A stretch of 64,000 nt of DNA from Microbulbifer elongatus (GCF_021165935.1 NZ_CP088953.1:4008501-4072500), one strand, 5' to 3'. Shown: positions 22,251-32,128, numbered from the stretch's first letter. Notes: generated from the sequence alone by a model not told the origin. Made by a program: numbers and translations.

Positions 22251-23669
22251 ATGTCTGCAGCTCGAGAACATTTCGGATCCCGCGTTGGATTTATCCTGGC
22301 CGCCGCAGGCTCCGCGGTCGGCATTGGCAACCTGGTCGCTTTCCCGGTCGCCGCAACCAAAAGCGGGGGCGGTGCTTTCCTGCTGGTGTATGCCCTGTTC
22401 GTGTTTCTGATCTGCCTGCCGGTGATGATGGCGGAGCTGGCCCTTGGCCGCAAAACGGATAAAGACCCCGTGGGCGCCTATCGACAGCTCTCCGGCGGCT
22501 CGAAACTCTGGCGTATTCCCGGCTGGCTGGCCCTCTTCACCCCATTTATGATCGCCGTATTCTATATGGTGGTCACGGTGTGGGTCCTGGGCTATCTGGT
22601 AGAAATCTTCAAAGGCAATCTGACCAGCCTCACCACCGAGGCCTACTTCGGTGCCTTTATCAATTCCAAAACCGTCTTCTTCTATCTGATCGCGCTGATG
22701 CTGATCATCAATGGCGTCCTTTCAATGGGGGTAAAAGACGGTATCGAGCGCGCAGCCAAAACCCTGATGCCCCTGCTGTTTGTGATGCTGCTGGTACTGG
22801 TGCTGTTTGTTCTGACCCGCGAAAACGCCATGCTCGGAGTGCAATACTACCTGATTCCCGATTTCTCCAAACTCAGCGGCGAAGTCGTCAGCAAGGCGAT
22901 GGCACAGGCCTTCTTCTCCCTGTCTCTGGGCATGGGTATCATGATTACCTACGGCTCTTACATGAAGAAGCGGGACTCCATTCCCGGCTCCGCCAAAGCG
23001 GTGGCACTCACCGACACCATGGTCGCCATCACCGCCGGCCTGTTGATTCTGCCGAGTATCTTCCACTTCAACCCGCAGATTGACACCACCTCCCTGAGCG
23101 ACTCCTCGGCCGGTATGATCTTCCTGTTCCTGCCCAAGATCTTCCTCTCCCTGCAGGACAGCATCGGCTATACCGGCGCGAGCGTATTCGCCGCCGCCTT
23201 CTTTTTCCTGGTCTTCGTCGCGGCGCTGACATCACTGGTGTCCATTATCGAGGTGCCCATCGCCACCCTGCGCGATGAGCGCGGCATGAGCCGCAAGACA
23301 GCAATCTATACCGTCGCAGCGGTGCAGTTTGTCCTCGCTGTGGGCTGTGCCATGTCATTTGGCATGGCAGACTGGCTGACCCAGTTTGTGAGCCTGGCGG
23401 GCAGCGATAAATCCTTCTTCGATCTGGTAGAAATCGTGTTTTACGATACCATCCTGCCCCTGAACGGCCTGCTGGTTTGTATCTTTGTGATCTACAAGTG
23501 GAAGCGAGCCAATTTCGACCAGGAGCTGCACGAGGGCGACAGCGGCTTTGCCGGCTCTTTCTCGCAGAAATATGTAAACTTCGCCCTCGGTACCTTTATC
23601 CCGGCAATCCTGCTGCTGATCTTTATCAACACGGTTGCACTGAAGTTTTTCGGCTCCAGCATTCTTTAA
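22251..23669 (+). CDS. Sodium-dependent NSS-family transporter (first copy)
   Basis: 472 aa, about 12 hydrophobic segments. The TM1 signature [24 protein letters not shown] carries the Na+ and substrate-site glycines of LeuT-like NSS proteins. TM6/7 resemble the [18 protein letters not shown] motif. NSS proteins import amino acids or similar amines with Na+; the substrate cannot be read from sequence. The final segment ends [15 protein letters not shown]. Its stop lies 41 bp before smpB, so read-through is possible. A second NSS gene lies on the far side of smpB. Confidence 0.93.
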   Translation: MSAAREHFGSRVGFILAAAGSAVGIGNLVAFPVAATKSGGGAFLLVYALFVFLICLPVMMAELALGRKTDKDPVGAYRQLSGGSKLWRIPGWLALFTPFMIAVFYMVVTVWVLGYLVEIFKGNLTSLTTEAYFGAFINSKTVFFYLIALMLIINGVLSMGVKDGIERAAKTLMPLLFVMLLVLVLFVLTRENAMLGVQYYLIPDFSKLSGEVVSKAMAQAFFSLSLGMGIMITYGSYMKKRDSIPGSAKAVALTDTMVAITAGLLILPSIFHFNPQIDTTSLSDSSAGMIFLFLPKIFLSLQDSIGYTGASVFAAAFFFLVFVAALTSLVSIIEVPIATLRDERGMSRKTAIYTVAAVQFVLAVGCAMSFGMADWLTQFVSLAGSDKSFFDLVEIVFYDTILPLNGLLVCIFVIYKWKRANFDQELHEGDSGFAGSFSQKYVNFALGTFIPAILLLIFINTVALKFFGSSIL

Positions 23670-23710
23670 AAGACACGACATTCGCCTGCGACAGGCACAC
23701 AGAAGTATTC

Positions 23711-24190
23711 ATGGCAAAAAAGAAAAAGGCCCCGTCCTCAAACACCATCGCCCTCAACAAGAAGGCCAAGCACGATTATTTTATCGAGGAGAAGTTTGAG
23801 GCAGGCATGGAATTACAGGGCTGGGAGGTCAAATCCTGCCGCGAGGGCAAGGCCCAGCTCACCGACAGCTACGTACTGTTCAAAGATGGCCAGGCCTGGC
23901 TGCTGGGTGCGCGTATCCAGCCGCTGCCCAGCGCCTCCACCCACTTTGTGACCGAGCCGGATCGCACCCGCCGGCTGCTGCTGAACAAGCGCGAGATTGC
24001 CAAACTGGTCGCCGCGGTGAACCAGAAGGGCTACGCCTGCGTGTGTACCGCCATTTACTGGAAAAAACACCTGATCAAATGCGAAATCGCGCTGGCCAAG
24101 GGTAAAGCCTCCCACGACAAGCGCGAGACCCTGAAAGAGCGGGACTGGAACCGCCAGAAACAGCGGGTGATGCGCACCGAACACCGGTAA
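23711..24190 (+). CDS. smpB: SsrA-binding protein SmpB
   Basis: 159 aa from ATG 23711. SmpB binds tmRNA and brings it to stalled ribosomes. The OB-fold core is intact: [49 protein letters not shown], and the basic C-terminal tail [25 protein letters not shown] that enters the ribosome A site. ssrA is found about 3 kb downstream on the same strand. Confidence 0.98.
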   Translation: MAKKKKAPSSNTIALNKKAKHDYFIEEKFEAGMELQGWEVKSCREGKAQLTDSYVLFKDGQAWLLGARIQPLPSASTHFVTEPDRTRRLLLNKREIAKLVAAVNQKGYACVCTAIYWKKHLIKCEIALAKGKASHDKRETLKERDWNRQKQRVMRTEHR

Positions 24191-24213
24191 CCCGGGAATA
24201 GAATCACCTCGCT

Positions 24214-24237
24214 TAGGGGCCTGCTTGCAGGCTCCTA
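24214..24237. repeat. REP-like palindrome, copy B (smpB-NSS gap)
   Basis: TAGGGGCCTGC (24214-24224) and GCAGGCTCCTA (24227-24237), an 11-bp stem with one mismatch and a 2-nt TT spacer. It shares the GTAGGAGYCTGC core with the copy at 14595-14626. Confidence 0.65.
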
Positions 24238-24276
24238 CAGGGAACAACTACAGAAGAATAACGACGAGATTCACCA

Positions 24277-25623
24277 ATGAGTGCACCGCGAGGACAGTTC
24301 AGTTCCAATTTCGGCTTCCTGATGGCCGCTGCCGGCTCTGCCGTAGGCCTGGGCAATATCTGGGGTTTCCCCACCAATGTGGCCGCCAACGGGGGCGCCG
24401 CCTTTGTCGTGGTCTACCTGGTGCTGGCGTTTATGCTGGCCTATCCGGTGCTGATGGCGGAACTCGCCATTGGCCGTCACGCCCGCAGCAATATGGTGAA
24501 GGCGCTGCGCGGCATCGCCAGCGGCCCGGTGAGCCGCGGCGTGGGCACGCTCGCCGGCTTCGGCGGTATCGCCGTTGCCTCCCTGATTCTCAGTTTTTAC
24601 GCCATTGTCGCCGGCTGGATGGTCGCGCACCTGGCGGACCCATTTGCCGCGCTGGTCGGCGCCACCGATACCGCAAACTGGCTTACCGGCGACAGCACCA
24701 CCCGCAACATCACCTTCACCGCCATCTTCAGTGGCCTCACCATGCTGATCATCGCCAGTGGGGTGGAGAAGGGTATCGAGCGCTGGTCCACACTGCTAAT
24801 GCCGGCACTGATCATCCTGTTGCTACTGCTGATCGTCTACGTACTCACCCAGCCCGGCGCCGTACAGGGTCTGGAGGCCTACCTGATTCCGGACTTCAGC
24901 AAACTGTCGCCGCAGCTGCTGCTCTCTGCCATGGGCCAGGCCTTTTTTTCCCTGTCGCTGGGTGTGGGCACCATGCTGATTTACGGCTCCTATCTCAGCA
25001 AACAGGAAAGCCTGCCGCGCCTGGGGGCGCTGGTGACCCTGATCGATGTGGGGATCGCCTTCACCGCCGGCCTGCTGATTCTGCCGGCCATGTACGTGGC
25101 TCAGGAAGCCGGTACCCAGATCTTCGCCGAGTCCGGCGACCTGATCGCCGGCCCCGGCCTGATCCTGCAGGTACTGCCCGCCCTGTTCGACACCATGGGT
25201 ACCAGTGGCCTGTTTGTGGCGATTGCCTTTTTTGCCCTGATGACCATCGCATCGCTCACCTCCTCCATTTCCATGCTGGAAGTACCAGTGGCCTTTTCCA
25301 TCGAGAATCTGGGGCTCAAACGCAAGCCCGCCACCCTGATGATGGGCGCGATCATTTTTGCCATCAGCAGCCTGATCATTTTCAATTTTGACGCGCTGTT
25401 TGGCCTGGTGATTTCCATCAGCACCGAATACGGGCAGCCATTACTGGGCGTGGCCCTGTGCGTATTCGCCGGCTGGATCTGGCGTCGCGACCAGCTGCTG
25501 AAAGAGCTGCAGGAAGGTCACCCGGGCATCGAGCACACCCTGTTCTGGAAGATCTGGCCCTGGTACGTGCGCATTGTCTGCCCGCTGCTGATCCTCGCCG
25601 CGTTTGCACAGTCCGTGCTGTAA
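24277..25623 (+). CDS. Sodium-dependent NSS-family transporter (second copy)
   Basis: 448 aa with the same NSS layout as the gene at 22251: TM1 signature [44 protein letters not shown], and about 12 membrane segments ending in IVCPLLILAAFAQSVL. It shares the general fold but is clearly diverged from the first copy in TM1 and the loops, so different substrates are plausible. It is expressed in the same direction as smpB and rlmD. Confidence 0.92.
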   Translation: MSAPRGQFSSNFGFLMAAAGSAVGLGNIWGFPTNVAANGGAAFVVVYLVLAFMLAYPVLMAELAIGRHARSNMVKALRGIASGPVSRGVGTLAGFGGIAVASLILSFYAIVAGWMVAHLADPFAALVGATDTANWLTGDSTTRNITFTAIFSGLTMLIIASGVEKGIERWSTLLMPALIILLLLLIVYVLTQPGAVQGLEAYLIPDFSKLSPQLLLSAMGQAFFSLSLGVGTMLIYGSYLSKQESLPRLGALVTLIDVGIAFTAGLLILPAMYVAQEAGTQIFAESGDLIAGPGLILQVLPALFDTMGTSGLFVAIAFFALMTIASLTSSISMLEVPVAFSIENLGLKRKPATLMMGAIIFAISSLIIFNFDALFGLVISISTEYGQPLLGVALCVFAGWIWRRDQLLKELQEGHPGIEHTLFWKIWPWYVRIVCPLLILAAFAQSVL

Positions 25624-25731
25624 CGACCGGTTCTAAACGACCGTCTTAAAGAGACCGATGTACCGGCTGGGCTGCCAGAACGCAGCCCAGCGCCCCTTCT
25701 CCAACCGCCCCTAGTTTCCCCATAGTCTCCC

Positions 25732-27129
25732 ATGCCAGCCAGAAAACCACCCTCGTTCGTCCGCAACCGCTCCGCCAACGGCAACAAACGCCCGGCGAAA
25801 CCGAAACCCGTACAGGGCACTCCGGAGCTGCAAATAGAGCGCTTCAGCCACGAGATGCGCGGTATCGCTCGTCATCAGGGCAAAACCGTGTTTGTGGATA
25901 ACGCACTGCCAGGCGAGAAGGTGCGCGCCCGCTTTACCGCACAGCGGGCCAAGTTTGATGAAGCGGTGGCGATCGACATTATCGAGCCCTCTGCGGATCG
26001 CCTTGTGCCCCCCTGCCCCCACGCCGAGGTATGCGGCGGCTGTGCACTGCAGCAGATGACGCCAGAGGCGCAGATTCACGCCAAGCAGCAGATTCTTCTG
26101 GAGCAGTTGCAGCGCTTTGCCAAAGCCACCCCAGAGGCAATCATTCCACCGCTGACCGGCGCGCCCCTGGGTTACCGCCACAAAGCGCGCCTCGGGGTGC
26201 GCCTGGTAAAACCCAAGAGCGGAGGCAAGCCACAACTGGTGCTCGGATTCCGGGAAAAAGGCTCCAATGATCTCACCGAGATCGAACAGTGCCCGGTTCT
26301 GCCCAGTGCCGCCTCGGCACTGATCCCCAGCCTGAAGAAAACCCTGCTGCAGAGTGCCGGCCGTCGGGCAATCGGACACATCGAAATTGCCGCCGGTGAC
26401 GACCATATCGCCCTGGTCATTCGCCACCTGCAACCCCTCAGCGCCGAGGACCTGGAGCGCTGGTGCGCATTCGCCCGAGAACACGGGCTGCACCTGTACC
26501 TGCAGGGAGAAAACGATGACCACAGCACCCGCAAGGTCTGGCCCCCATCCGGCCCGGAGCGCCTGAGCTACGCCCTGCCCGCGTTCGGCCTGACACTGAA
26601 TTTTCACCCCCGGGACTTTATTCAGGTCAACTTCGACATCAATCGGCAGATGGTCTCCCAGGCCCTCGCACTGCTCGACGTACAGCCCCAGGACCGGGTG
26701 CTGGACCTTTTTTGCGGGCTCGGCAACTTCACCCTGCCACTGGCCACCCGCGCGCGGGAAGTGGTCGCGGTGGAAGGCCTGCTGTCGCTGACCCGGCGCG
26801 GCCGCGAGAACGCGGAGGCCAATGGTCTTCACAACATCCGGTTCCAGGCTGCCGACCTCAACAGTGATTTCACCCGCAGCTCCTGGGCCCGCGGCGGCTT
26901 CGACCGCATCCTGCTGGACCCACCGCGCAGTGGCGCCCTGGAGGTAGTGCGCAATATCCGCCACTTCAACGCCAGCGCCATCCTCTACATATCCTGCAAC
27001 CCCGCCACCCTCGCCCGGGACGCCGCGGAACTTCTGCAGGCCGGCTACCGTCTAAGCAAAGCGGGCGTAATGGACATGTTCCCCCATACCACACATGTGG
27101 AGTCCATCGCCCTGTTCGAGAAGGCCTGA
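25732..27129 (+). CDS. rlmD: 23S rRNA (uracil-1939-C5)-methyltransferase RlmD
   Basis: 465 aa. Uses SAM to form m5U1939 in 23S rRNA. An N-terminal TRAM-like domain (about residues 30-85) is followed by the iron-sulfur cluster cysteines (PPCPHAEVCGGCALQQ and later EQCPVL). The Rossmann methyltransferase domain follows (RVLDLFCGLGNFTLPLA, LLDPPRSGA), with the catalytic Cys in ILYISCNPATLARD. Full length with intact motifs. It sits just upstream of ssrA. Confidence 0.96.
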   Translation: MPARKPPSFVRNRSANGNKRPAKPKPVQGTPELQIERFSHEMRGIARHQGKTVFVDNALPGEKVRARFTAQRAKFDEAVAIDIIEPSADRLVPPCPHAEVCGGCALQQMTPEAQIHAKQQILLEQLQRFAKATPEAIIPPLTGAPLGYRHKARLGVRLVKPKSGGKPQLVLGFREKGSNDLTEIEQCPVLPSAASALIPSLKKTLLQSAGRRAIGHIEIAAGDDHIALVIRHLQPLSAEDLERWCAFAREHGLHLYLQGENDDHSTRKVWPPSGPERLSYALPAFGLTLNFHPRDFIQVNFDINRQMVSQALALLDVQPQDRVLDLFCGLGNFTLPLATRAREVVAVEGLLSLTRRGRENAEANGLHNIRFQAADLNSDFTRSSWARGGFDRILLDPPRSGALEVVRNIRHFNASAILYISCNPATLARDAAELLQAGYRLSKAGVMDMFPHTTHVESIALFEKA

Positions 27130-27169
27130 ACCGACAGTCAAACTTTTTTAAGTCACGTCTATTGTGACA

Positions 27170-27188
27170 ATCCGGCTTCAGGTATAAT
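27170..27188 (+). promoter_or_regulatory. Promoter of ssrA
   Basis: A perfect -10 (TATAAT, 27183-27188) is preceded by a TTGTGA-like -35 with short spacing (about 15 nt). It lies about 45 bp before the mature 5' end, which fits a precursor trimmed by RNase P. Confidence 0.6.
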
Positions 27189-27233
27189 GCCCGATACGCA
27201 AACGTGCTTTAGCGCTAGGCGGCCACTGAATTT

Positions 27234-27622
27234 GGGGATGACTTGGATTCGACGCCGGTGACAAAACCATGGGTGCATGCCGTGATGGTAGCGAATCACG
27301 TAAATCAAAAGCTGCATTTTATTAGTTGCCAACGACGACAACTACGGTGCCCAACTGGCTGCGTAAGCAGCCCGTAAAGCACTACTAAGGGTTCGCCCCT
27401 TAGCGGCCTTCAGTAAGGTGCCAGTACCGCGCTGATAGCTGTCATACAGAACTGGATCGCCGTGAACCGTGCCTGTCGGGGATCGGTTAAAACTTTTACA
27501 GGTTCGCCAATTACGTCCTGCCCATCGGGCTGTATGCGGCTAAATCAATAGATGGATCTAAGCATGTAGAGCCTCTGGCGGAGTGCTGACGGACGCGGGT
27601 TCGACTCCCGCCATCTCCACCA
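27234..27622 (+). ncRNA. ssrA: tmRNA (SsrA)
   Basis: About 389 nt from GGGGATGACTTGGATTCGAC at the 5' end to the T-arm (GGTTCGACTCCCGCC) and encoded CCA at 27620-27622. The tag reading frame starts at GCC 27328 and ends at TAA 27364, giving ANDDNYGAQLAA, which with the alanine carried by tmRNA forms the degradation tag. The C-terminal LAA is the usual ClpXP signal. tmRNA rescues stalled ribosomes with SmpB, encoded nearby. Confidence 0.98.
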
Positions 27623-27667
27623 AATTAAAAAGGCCCGTTACCGCAAGGTAACGGGCCTTTTTAATTT
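27623..27667 (+). terminator. Intrinsic terminator of ssrA
   Basis: A long perfect stem (AAAAAGGCCCGTTACC / GGTAACGGGCCTTTTT) with a GCAA loop and A/T-rich flanks directly after the CCA end. Confidence 0.95.
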
Positions 27668-27832
27668 GGAAGAGCTGACGCGAGTGGAATTCAAAGCGCC
27701 GGGTTCGAGCAGCGCGCCCCACGGCGCGCTAAGACAGCCGCAGGCTGCCCCCCCTGTTACTCTCCCCGGCAATTAAAGCAAGCACTCTATTCTAAGGCCA
27801 TCATTCTTAGACCCGCTTCCCACCCTTTTGCC

Positions 27833-28894
27833 TTAAACCCCCGGTGAGCCCGAACTATATTTGTAAGTAAGTACGTAAACGCCCCCCTTATCACCATCCT
27901 GACCATGAATGACAAAAAAGCCCGGGTTATCTACATTGGTACCGGTTGGACTCTCGAAGCCAGGTTGACTTGGATTGATTGATTCGCCTTCTACGAAATT
28001 ACTGCCATCGAGAGTTACCGTTCCCAACGACGTATCTGAGCCCACATCTGAATCCCACAAATTTAAATTTACTTTATAGAGCGCGTACTTCAGTAAAGGA
28101 ACGGCTAAATAATTACTACCGGTAGGGTTCGCACCGGTCAAAACAACTGAATCACTGGCCTTCATTGGGGTGTATACCGGTGGATTTGGCCAAATCTGAT
28201 TGTATTTATCCGAGGCAGTTCCAATGGTCATATAGACATTGTCTGTGCCGTCATCTAATTTCCCAATCGCTTTAAGAACTTCTGAATAGACTGAACCCAC
28301 CGCTTGGGCTGCAGCCCCAACAACTTGCATTCTGGGATCTGGAGCGCCAGCCAGCGCCTGACCAAACGCATCGTAGGCTGAGCCAATGGAATTGGAGATT
28401 TGCTCTACTGTTCCAGCTGAAATGTCATTTGAAGCTTCCACACAAAACAGCTCTCCAAGTGTGGCATAAACTGGATCCTCAGCTGTTGCGCCGAATGAAA
28501 GGGTAAATTGACAACGATCATGAGCTGAAGCGAAGGTTGCCTGATTAGCGACCTCCGATTGATCGGGTGGATAAGCTCCACTGGAAATAGTATAGGTCGC
28601 CAGCAACTCTTCATGTATAACTTTATCCTTATAAACTTTTACTACCACGTCCCCCGTGTAAGGAACACGATAGTTAATCGCTAGCTGCGTGTTATTTCCG
28701 ACACGGGTATATTTGTTTACGCTAGGATAGCTCATCGTTTTCGCCGCCAGCCCCAACCTGACTTCAATATAGTACTCGATCTCGACACGAATGTTCATGT
28801 GGTTGTCGCCAATAGATGCGTCGCTCACTTGCAAAGTCGTCAGTTCTAAATAGGTGGTCACAATAGGTCTCACTGTATTACGGGTTATAATCAT
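27833..28894 (-). CDS. Hypothetical protein, unrecognised family
   Basis: 353 aa; I do not recognise the family. There is no signal peptide or membrane helix. An N-terminal beta-rich part (about 1-115, with VVVKVYKDKVIHEELLATYTI) leads to a helical Ala-rich middle (about 165-205, SIGSAYDAFGQALAG and VVGAAAQAVGSVYSEVLKAIG) and a C-terminal beta part. That part has LWDSDVGSDTSLGTVTL, which recalls the acidic loop of C2 or lectin-like domains, and ends FFVIHGQDGDKGGVYVLTY. The start is uncertain (ATG 28894 or 28798; neither has a clear RBS). Codon use is AT-richer than the flanking core genes, suggesting recent acquisition. Confidence 0.6.
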   Translation of the reverse strand: MIITRNTVRPIVTTYLELTTLQVSDASIGDNHMNIRVEIEYYIEVRLGLAAKTMSYPSVNKYTRVGNNTQLAINYRVPYTGDVVVKVYKDKVIHEELLATYTISSGAYPPDQSEVANQATFASAHDRCQFTLSFGATAEDPVYATLGELFCVEASNDISAGTVEQISNSIGSAYDAFGQALAGAPDPRMQVVGAAAQAVGSVYSEVLKAIGKLDDGTDNVYMTIGTASDKYNQIWPNPPVYTPMKASDSVVLTGANPTGSNYLAVPLLKYALYKVNLNLWDSDVGSDTSLGTVTLDGSNFVEGESINPSQPGFESPTGTNVDNPGFFVIHGQDGDKGGVYVLTYKYSSGSPGV

Positions 28895-29086
28895 CTGTTT
28901 AGTACGTTCAGCAGTATCTTAACGGCCCCAAAAAAGATAAAAATTACCCAGAAGTTGTACAACATCTGAACCTACAGCCACTGAACACCGGGACAGGACG
29001 TACTCCTTTTGGCCTATTGCATACGCCTGTAGAAGAATTCAAAGTAAAAAACCAAGAAGCACTACTGTAATAATAAAGACCCCCAT

Positions 29087-30829
29087 ATGTCAGAGTCTCC
29101 CGCATTGGCGGATATCGTAAAGACCGAGCAAGCTAAATTTATCTTCAAGCACGCACCGACTGGGACAATATCGAATGTCATCGTTAGCAGTGCTGTGTAC
29201 TTTATCGGTGAACGAATTGTTCCTGGAGATAGCTTGTGGCACTGGTTTTGGGCTGTGCAAGTGATGGTCATCTTTCGACTGGGTGTAATTTTTTATTTCA
29301 GATATGCGGCCAAGGAGAAGGCTGCAAACCATCAAATGGCATGCGTACGCCTCTACAGTTTCGGAGTATTTTTAACTGCTCTAAGCTGGTGCTATGGTCT
29401 GATTCTATTTTCACACCCTGTACCTATTGCTTACCAAGTTATCGTGCAAATGATTCTGGTAGGCTTCTGTGTTGGCGCCTTATCCTCCGGATATGCCTAT
29501 ATGCCTTCGGTGTTAGCTTACGTCGCACCTATATCTGCGACTATATTTATGTTTTCGCTATTGTCAGACCACCCTGCCTACAAAATTATGGCAGTTGCAT
29601 ACCCACTATATGCACTGGTTATTACAAAACTCTGCTATAGCACGAGCAATGAATTTAAAAACAACTTAAAACTACAGCACGAACTGAACGAACGTCGCAT
29701 AGAAGCAGAAAAAGCAAACTCATCTAAGTCTCAGTTTTTAGCGGCAACAAGCCATGACCTCCGGCAACCCTTACATGCCATCAGCCTGTTCTGTGGCGCG
29801 CTGAAAAATATGCCATTGCCGTCACAAGCGGAGCCGGCAGTGGAAAATATCAGCAAATCAATTGAACCCTTAAGTGGATTATTCTCTGGCCTGCTGGACA
29901 TATCAAAGCTGGATGCAGACATTGTGAGCGTTGAAAAGGAGGATGTGGAACTGGGTGCAGCGCTGGAACCCTTAAGGAATGAATTTTCAGCTTTAGCCAG
30001 TGAGAAGAGTATCGATTTCGCATGGCACATTGAAGAAAATATCGTCAGTGTGGACATTGAAATATTACGTCGAATCGTCCGAAACCTCCTGTCCAACGCT
30101 TTTAAATACACCAACGCCGGTCGTATCGAGCTAATCGGCCAGGCGCAGAGCGGGAGCATTTCATTAGCAGTAAAAGATACTGGAATCGGCGTTGCAAAGG
30201 CAGATCAGGAAATAATTTTTGAAGAGTATGTTCAGTTAAACAACCCGGAAAGAGACAGGTCACGTGGCCTGGGTTTAGGACTGGCAATCGTATCCCGCTT
30301 GTGCCGCCTAATGAAATATAAGTTGCACGTTGACTCAACACCAGGAAAAGGGAGCTCCTTTTACTTTTCCATCCCAATAAGCCATGTAAAACCTTATAGA
30401 AAACCATCAGCCAACCCGCTGGCTAATTTTGATGAATTGTATGTTGTCGTGATTGATGATGAAAAATCGATACGAGAAGGCACGAAACTTCTACTGGAAA
30501 GCTGGGGCTGCTCAACCGACACCTTTCCGGATAAAGACAGCACTATTAACCACCTTAAGCAAAAGAAAAAAAAGCCTGAACTGATTCTGGCAGACTATCG
30601 ATTGTCAAATTATGTATCGGGTATAGACGTGATAAAGGCCATTCGAGAATTATTTGAGGAGCCGATTCTTTCAGCGGTCATTTCCGGCGACACCGCGCCG
30701 GAGCCCCTAAAAGAGGTAGAAAAAAACAATCTGTTATTACTGCACAAGCCAATCAATCTAGCAAAGTTACGATCGCTATTAAACCAGGCAAAAAGAGAAA
30801 AAACTCAGATCTTGACAACGGGAATTTAA
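29087..30829 (+). CDS. Hybrid membrane sensor histidine kinase
   Basis: 580 aa. The N-terminal 185 residues hold about six membrane segments with no large periplasmic domain. A short coiled coil (NNLKLQHELNERRIEAEKAN) leads to HisKA with the phosphoacceptor His223 in ATSHDLRQPLHAI, then HATPase_c (N box NLLSNAFKYTN, G boxes DTGIGV and GLGLGLAI). A C-terminal receiver has VVIDDEKSIREGTKLLL and the acceptor Asp in LILADYRL. This SHDLRQP class is often linked with LuxR regulators, and one lies tail-to-tail: the two stop codons overlap within TTAA at 30826-30829. The signal is unknown. Confidence 0.9.
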   Translation: MSESPALADIVKTEQAKFIFKHAPTGTISNVIVSSAVYFIGERIVPGDSLWHWFWAVQVMVIFRLGVIFYFRYAAKEKAANHQMACVRLYSFGVFLTALSWCYGLILFSHPVPIAYQVIVQMILVGFCVGALSSGYAYMPSVLAYVAPISATIFMFSLLSDHPAYKIMAVAYPLYALVITKLCYSTSNEFKNNLKLQHELNERRIEAEKANSSKSQFLAATSHDLRQPLHAISLFCGALKNMPLPSQAEPAVENISKSIEPLSGLFSGLLDISKLDADIVSVEKEDVELGAALEPLRNEFSALASEKSIDFAWHIEENIVSVDIEILRRIVRNLLSNAFKYTNAGRIELIGQAQSGSISLAVKDTGIGVAKADQEIIFEEYVQLNNPERDRSRGLGLGLAIVSRLCRLMKYKLHVDSTPGKGSSFYFSIPISHVKPYRKPSANPLANFDELYVVVIDDEKSIREGTKLLLESWGCSTDTFPDKDSTINHLKQKKKKPELILADYRLSNYVSGIDVIKAIRELFEEPILSAVISGDTAPEPLKEVEKNNLLLLHKPINLAKLRSLLNQAKREKTQILTTGI

Positions 30830-31479
30830 GCCTGCAAATCGAAGCCGCGCAAGGCATGTGTGGCTTCAGTCCGATTTGAAACATTTAAGGCTTTCAGTAT
30901 CGCAGCAACATGGGCTTTTACTGTTGCTTCCGTGCAGCCTAGACTTCGCGCGATCTCCTTATTTGAAAGGCCCTTGCTGACAAGCATTAAAACTTCGCGC
31001 TGCCGACGCGTCAAAATTTCCAATACGTCAGCAGACCCTACATCTCTGTCAGAACGTTTTCCGGTCTGAAACTCGACAAGCTGTGGCGGAATGTATACGC
31101 CACCTGCCAATACAAGTTGAACCGCACTCTTAATAATTTCAGGAGAGGCTGACTTAGGAATATACCCAACGGCCCCCAACTCAAATGCATGCCGCATATC
31201 ATGGCGATCGAGTGAAGCCGAAACCATGATGATACTACTGAGCACAGAGCTTTGTTGAATTTTAGGAATCAACGAAAATCCGTCAATTTCCGGCATACAT
31301 AAATCAAGCAAGCATAAATCCGGCTTTTCTTTCTTAATAAATATTAGTGCCTCTTCAGCATTAGTAAAAACCGAAACCGAAGATCGAACATCCAATTTAA
31401 TTGCGACTGAGGCCATGGCCTCAGCGAAAAGCTGATGATCGTCGACCACGACAACACTGAGATTAGAATTTTCTGACAT
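30826..31479 (-). CDS. LuxR/FixJ-type (NarL) response regulator
   Basis: 217 aa. The receiver domain has the acidic pair VVDDHQLFAE, the phosphoacceptor Asp59 (LCLLDLCMPEIDG), and the conserved Lys in VGYIPKSAS. The C-terminal LuxR-type HTH starts LTRRQREVLMLVSKGLSNKEIARSLGCTEATVKAHV. It is convergent with the hybrid kinase at 29087, with overlapping stop codons. The pair probably forms one signalling unit, although convergent coding means separate promoters. An 8-bp inverted repeat lies 50 bp upstream. Confidence 0.9.
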   Translation of the reverse strand: MSENSNLSVVVVDDHQLFAEAMASVAIKLDVRSSVSVFTNAEEALIFIKKEKPDLCLLDLCMPEIDGFSLIPKIQQSSVLSSIIMVSASLDRHDMRHAFELGAVGYIPKSASPEIIKSAVQLVLAGGVYIPPQLVEFQTGKRSDRDVGSADVLEILTRRQREVLMLVSKGLSNKEIARSLGCTEATVKAHVAAILKALNVSNRTEATHALRGFDLQA

Positions 31480-31529
31480 AGATAGGATTCGTAAACTCGG
31501 ATTCTACTCAGTAGTAGTGATCAGACCAG

Positions 31530-31550
31530 CTGTACTTGGGAAAAGTACAG
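31530..31550. promoter_or_regulatory. Inverted repeat upstream of the LuxR-type regulator
   Basis: CTGTACTT (31530-31537) and AAGTACAG (31543-31550) with a 5-nt spacer, perfect symmetry, 50 bp upstream of the regulator start. It is a candidate binding site for autoregulation. Confidence 0.45.
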
Positions 31551-32099
31551 GCCAGAAGTGTCCGCATAAAATAGATTGCCCATACGCCGACAAAAAATCG
31601 TAAAGCGCATATTATCTCACGCAATCACTCTGGAACTATAAACTACCTTTTGCGGCATAGAAAGTATAAAGCGCCATATCACCATTCACCTACATCGTCA
31701 TACTGGCTCCTCACCCACCAAACATCCAATCGTACATACTTCACTCTATCTAATGCTAAGGTTTCTGCTTTCCGCCCTATTAGGTATCGGCTATCCAATA
31801 GGTTCTGTAAACGCTGGTGCGAGCCACTATACTGAGCGAAGCCAATTCTCTGGCTGAGCTTCTGCTGCTTCTGAATAGCACCTGAAAAATTCAATTCCAT
31901 AGATATCTCTAAACCCAAATTCTCCTTAGCTCAAAAAATCTATTGATCGACTAACTCCATTGCCAAACAGCGAAGCTAAGCGAACTTTTGCTCTCTCCCC
32001 TGTCGCCAGACTCCCCCTAAATACGAAACCCCCATCACACAATTAACACAACCACCATCAACCCATCACAATTAACGTCATAAAATCGTTACAGCCTAA

Positions 32100-32128
32100 T
32101 TGACACACTGTTACACCATTGTTAGTGT
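32100..32128 (+). promoter_or_regulatory. Sigma-70-like promoter of the TonB receptor
   Basis: TTGACA (32100-32105), 17-bp spacer, TAGTGT (32123-32128). The -35 is perfect and the -10 is weak. Confidence 0.5.

Noticed and set aside
27690..27730. Possible att copy of the ssrA 3' end after its terminator
   Set aside because: Only GGGTTCGA is shared; too short to call an attachment site.
31650..31918. Short frames (61 and 79 codons) in the gap before the TonB receptor
   Set aside because: No RBS, AT-rich low-complexity peptides, and no resemblance to any family.
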